From positions 22,623 through 86,622 of the forward strand of contig CAVYYK010000026.1 of assembly GCA_963772635.1 (NCBI GenBank): a stretch of 64,000 nt of DNA. Reading direction: 5' to 3'. Origin of the DNA: JAUXFS01 sp963772635 (GTDB lineage Bacteria > Pseudomonadota > Alphaproteobacteria > Rhodospirillales > Defluviicoccaceae). A model generated the notes under the pieces. The model worked only from the letters and a program-made list of their open reading frames with translations, made no database searches and was not told the DNA's origin. Positions 61,715-64,000 of this stretch are shown here, one piece after another (within the stretch, counting starts at the first letter, position 1; every line of letters starts with the position of its first letter). The translations under genes were made by a program, and so were the position numbers.

Positions 61715-62671
61715 TTAACCTTTCGAGTCCGCACCCCCGGCGACGAACGCCTCGATGTTGTCGATCATCTGGTTGGCGAGGGTCTGCATCGCCTCGAGGC
61801 TGGCCCAGGCGATGTGCGGGGTGAGGATGAAGTTGGGCAGATCGAGCAGTTGCAGGAGTGGGCTGTCGTCGGCGGGCGGCTCATTGGCGAGGACGTCGAA
61901 GCCGGCGCCGGCGATCAGCCCCTCGCGGAGCGCAGTGACCAGGTCTGTCTCGTTCACCAGACCGCCGCGGGCGGTGTTGATCAGCAGCGGCCTTCGCTTC
62001 ATCGCCCGGAACTCAGCCATCGCGATCATCTCCCGGGTGTCCGGCGTCAGCGGCGAATGCAGGGTGATCACGTCCGAGGTCTCCAGCACTTCGTCCCACG
62101 GCGTATACAGCGGGCCGAGCCCGGTCCTGCCCTTGTGGGCGGCGAACATCACCGTCATCCCGAATGCCCTGCCGATGGTGGCGACGCCCTGGCCGATCGA
62201 GCCCTCGCCGACGATGCCGAGGCGGCTGCCGCGCAACTCGTTGATCGGATGACCGAAGAAGCAGAACTGCCTCGCCTGTTGCCACCGTCCCCGCCGTACG
62301 TCCTCGGTGTAGGCGATCAGGCTGCGGCGCAGCGCCAGGATCAAGGAGAAGGTGTGCTCCGGCACCGTGCTAACCGCATAGCCGACGATGTTGGCGACGG
62401 GAATGCCGCGCTCCAGGCAGAACGCCAGGTCGATGTTGTCGGTGCCGGTGGCGGCGACGGCGATCATCTTGAGGCGCGGCAATTGCTCGATCGCCTCGCG
62501 GCGGACCGGCACCTTGTTGACGACGAGGATATCGGCGCCGCGCGCCCGCTCGACGACCTCGCCGGCGGTGGTGCGGCCGTAGTCGGTCCATCGGTGGCCG
62601 AACGCCGGCGGCCGTATGACGATCTCCGGAGGCAGGGTCTCGCGTTCCAGAAAGACGATGTCAAGCGTCAT
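61715..62671 (-). CDS. D-2-hydroxyacid dehydrogenase
   Basis: A 318-aa dehydrogenase. Rossmann motif LGIVGEGSIGQGVATIGRAFG, catalytic Arg in LINTARGGLVNETDLV, and His in LTPHIAWASLEAMQ. The ATG at 62671 follows GGGAGGGAACC. It is diverged from the 27.6-kb relative (for example GxGxxG is GEGSIG here). Substrate unknown; the closest by eye are glycerate dehydrogenases. Confidence 0.87.
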   Translation of the reverse strand: MTLDIVFLERETLPPEIVIRPPAFGHRWTDYGRTTAGEVVERARGADILVVNKVPVRREAIEQLPRLKMIAVAATGTDNIDLAFCLERGIPVANIVGYAVSTVPEHTFSLILALRRSLIAYTEDVRRGRWQQARQFCFFGHPINELRGSRLGIVGEGSIGQGVATIGRAFGMTVMFAAHKGRTGLGPLYTPWDEVLETSDVITLHSPLTPDTREMIAMAEFRAMKRRPLLINTARGGLVNETDLVTALREGLIAGAGFDVLANEPPADDSPLLQLLDLPNFILTPHIAWASLEAMQTLANQMIDNIEAFVAGGADSKG

Positions 62672-63336
62672 GGTTCCCTCCCGAGGCCTGTGACCGCAGC
62701 CTTGAGGGCACCCTAACCGACGGAGCAAGAACCGCAAAATCCGAATCCTGCGAGTTGGACCTTCAAGCGAGTTATACAACTAAAAAGTGTTTTTTCTCAC
62801 GAAATGCTTCAGACATAGGTTGCGTTAAGGTGCAGTTCGACCGTGACGGCCGGGGGACAGATCGAGTAGCCGACGCAGTTCGACACGGATCATCCAGGGA
62901 TATCGGATCGCCTTTGGGCCGGCGTTCGAGGCGGCTCCGAAGGGGGCGCGGTTGGTGACCGCTCTCAGCATGATCGCACGCAACCTCGCCGTGACAGTGT
63001 TCGCCCGTTCGCGGGTCGGCGCCCTCACCCTGTCCAGTCGCCGCCCGTGAAATCCACAGCCTGCTCCGGGATCGGCGTCGACGAGGCACTGACGCGTCGG
63101 TCGAAGACTGACAGGGGAATTCGAGAACGACAGCCGATCCGTCCCGATGGCGGCCGACAGCGACGCCACGGCGCCGCGCAAAAGGAAATGGCGGCCCGCG
63201 AGAGCCACCATTCGAAAAAGATCAAATGGTAGTATTAGGCTGCGATCGCCTTCCGCGCGAAAAGGCCGAGGCTGGCGAGTGCACCGCCGACACTACTCAC
63301 CAACGCCCAACCGCGCCCGGAACTCGGATGAATTCG
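62672..63336. other. Intergenic region without a credible gene
   Basis: About 665 bp. Open frames on both strands lack family patterns, ribosome sites and consistent codon use. A minus-strand frame over 62825–63211 is the longest but looks like a decayed or spurious reading. No repeats or RNA gene are recognised. Confidence 0.4.
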
Positions 63337-63360
63337 GAAAAGCCGCCCCACGGGGCGGCT
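63337..63360 (-). terminator. Terminator of the tRNA-Glu transcript
   Basis: On the minus strand AGCCGCCCC-GT-GGGGCGGCT is followed by TTTT, a perfect 9-bp stem with U-tract, 17 bp after the tRNA 3' end. Confidence 0.85.
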
Positions 63361-63376
63361 GACGATTTAATTTGAC

Positions 63377-63452
63377 TGGCGTCCCCTAGGGGATTCGAAC
63401 CCCTGTTGCCGCCGTGAGAGGGCGGTGTCCTAGGCCTCTAGACGAAGGGGAC
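63377..63452 (-). tRNA. tRNA-Glu (anticodon CTC)
   Basis: The minus strand forms a complete cloverleaf: acceptor GTCCCCT/AGGGGAC, D arm with TCTAGAGGCCTAGGA, anticodon stem CCGCC/GGCGG with loop CTCTCAC (CTC at 34–36), T arm AGGGG-TTCGAAT-CCCCT, and encoded CCA. It reads GAG codons, common in this GC-rich genome. Confidence 0.95.
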
Positions 63453-63544
63453 GCGGCACGGGCAACGTTTACAGGGACTCGCGGTTCTGGATCAGAAGTC
63501 TTGCCGGGCTACCGCCTGCGTCGGTCGCCAGCAACTGCCGCCTC

Positions 63545-64000
63545 TTATTCGCTGGCTTCGCCCCCGGCGCGCTTGCGGCCCGAGCGTTCCTCTACGGAAA
63601 GTGGTGCGAACACGGCGGCGCTCCCCTCCTGCTGGCGCACCGCCGGATTGTACTTCAGGCAATTTGGGACGCAGTCGCATTCGAAGGCGATCTTCATCAG
63701 CGCGATCTTGTCTTGGTTCTTGAGTTCGAACAACCGCGGCACCACCTTGTCGCGCAAGCTCTCGGGGTCGATGGTGTTGACGTAGATCTTGGTTCCCCCT
63801 TCGAACCCGGCCGGGGTCGTGATCCGCCATTTGATCAGCACACGCCACGGCATCGCCACGTCGACATCCGGTGGCTTGTAGTACCATTCCTCGTTGCACG
63901 GGATCTCCGGCCCCATGGCGGCGTGGCAGGCGTGGACGACGTCGGACATTCCCCGCAGTTCCTCCGCCGAGTGGTTCCACGGCTGCGAGCGTTCGCTCTT
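63545..64000 (-). CDS. C-terminal part of a GalT-like/DUF4921-type protein (cut by window edge)
   Basis: The frame is open to the right edge, so the N terminus is missing; the visible 151 residues include PWNHSAEEL, PCNEEWYYKPP, MPWRVLIKWRITTPAGFEGGTKIYVNT and DKVVPRLFELKNQDKI. I recall this end from galactose-1-phosphate uridylyltransferase-like DUF4921 proteins, but I am not sure. A CDCVPNCLKYNP segment has three cysteines. An ATG at 63949 is internal and probably not the start. Confidence 0.5.
   Translation of the reverse strand, partial: KSERSQPWNHSAEELRGMSDVVHACHAAMGPEIPCNEEWYYKPPDVDVAMPWRVLIKWRITTPAGFEGGTKIYVNTIDPESLRDKVVPRLFELKNQDKIALMKIAFECDCVPNCLKYNPAVRQQEGSAAVFAPLSVEERSGRKRAGGEASE

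Noticed and set aside
62825..63211. A 128-aa minus-strand gene
   Set aside because: No homology pattern, poor codon periodicity by eye and no ribosome site.
63236..63333. A hydrophobic minus-strand tail resembling a PEP-CTERM sorting signal
   Set aside because: The stretch is short, has no start with a ribosome site, no PEP motif, and lies downstream of the tRNA terminator.

Overview
The window is a GC-rich alphaproteobacterial chromosome segment. The markers are a MucR/Ros zinc-finger regulator, an Irr-type Fur protein, the lnt–XRE–metK order, an L7Ae-fused YlxR between nusA and infB, and single-subunit-style ubiB/ubiE next to coaBC–dut. Gene order fits a Rhodospirillales/Kiloniellales-type organism, but I cannot place it more precisely by eye.

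Layout. 0–3.7 kb: Fe-S scaffold (nfuA, cut by the left edge), nitroreductase, D-Ala-D-Ala dipeptidase, tsaB–rimI, TusA-like protein, mucR. 3.7–12.6 kb: fur, then miaB–phoH–ybeY–corC–lnt (overlapping starts and stops), an XRE regulator, metK and trmB. 12.7–22 kb: the rimP–nusA–ylxR–infB–rbfA–truB–rpsO–pnp translation/RNA operon behind a hairpin terminator. 22–29.5 kb: nitronate monooxygenase-family enzyme, irr, rubrerythrin with an ICE-like Irr box, an Fe-S protein and DUF3501 (an iron/peroxide cluster), an SH3 protein, a hydroxyacid dehydrogenase and a 2OG-Fe(II) oxygenase. 29.6–32.4 kb: an Rrf2–monothiol glutaredoxin–carbonic anhydrase–(small ORF)–zf-CHCC operon, divergent from a MarR regulator with a C-terminal cysteine cluster; the two promoters share one -35 region. 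32.5–38.2 kb: accessory genes (ParA, quinone oxidoreductase, HxlR/methyltransferase pair with a palindromic operator, CNNM/CorC transporter, GFA enzyme). 38.3–43.3 kb: a REP-associated transposase remnant with a REPIN, then an exported TPR–CHAT protein with seven near-identical 126-bp repeats, overlapped by genes for an exported six-cysteine protein and a three-helix membrane protein, then a repeat-rich non-coding tract. 43.3–50.4 kb: dsrE–moeB-like–cysK–rrf2–dut–coaBC–ubiB–ubiE on the minus strand. 50.5–60.1 kb: mutM, a small exported protein, enoyl-CoA hydratase, rpsT, dnaA, dnaN, recF, gyrB. 60.2–64 kb: a 51-aa membrane protein, a GDCCVxC-domain protein, an NHL-repeat protein, a hydroxyacid dehydrogenase, tRNA-Glu and a gene cut by the right edge.

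A data-quality point affects interpretation. Several genes, including gyrB and ubiB, are broken by +1 shifts, and every one I could localise is a single extra base. In the TPR array this is directly measurable: units are 126 bp, but three measure 127. The simplest reading is insertion-type sequencing or consensus error, so gyrB, ubiB, the TPR–CHAT gene and probably the zf-CHCC gene should be read as intact genes with errors until re-sequenced.

The most interesting candidates are the secreted TPR–CHAT three-gene operon and the redox-flavoured Rrf2/Grx/carbonic anhydrase/zf-CHCC–MarR divergon. Their functions are inference only.
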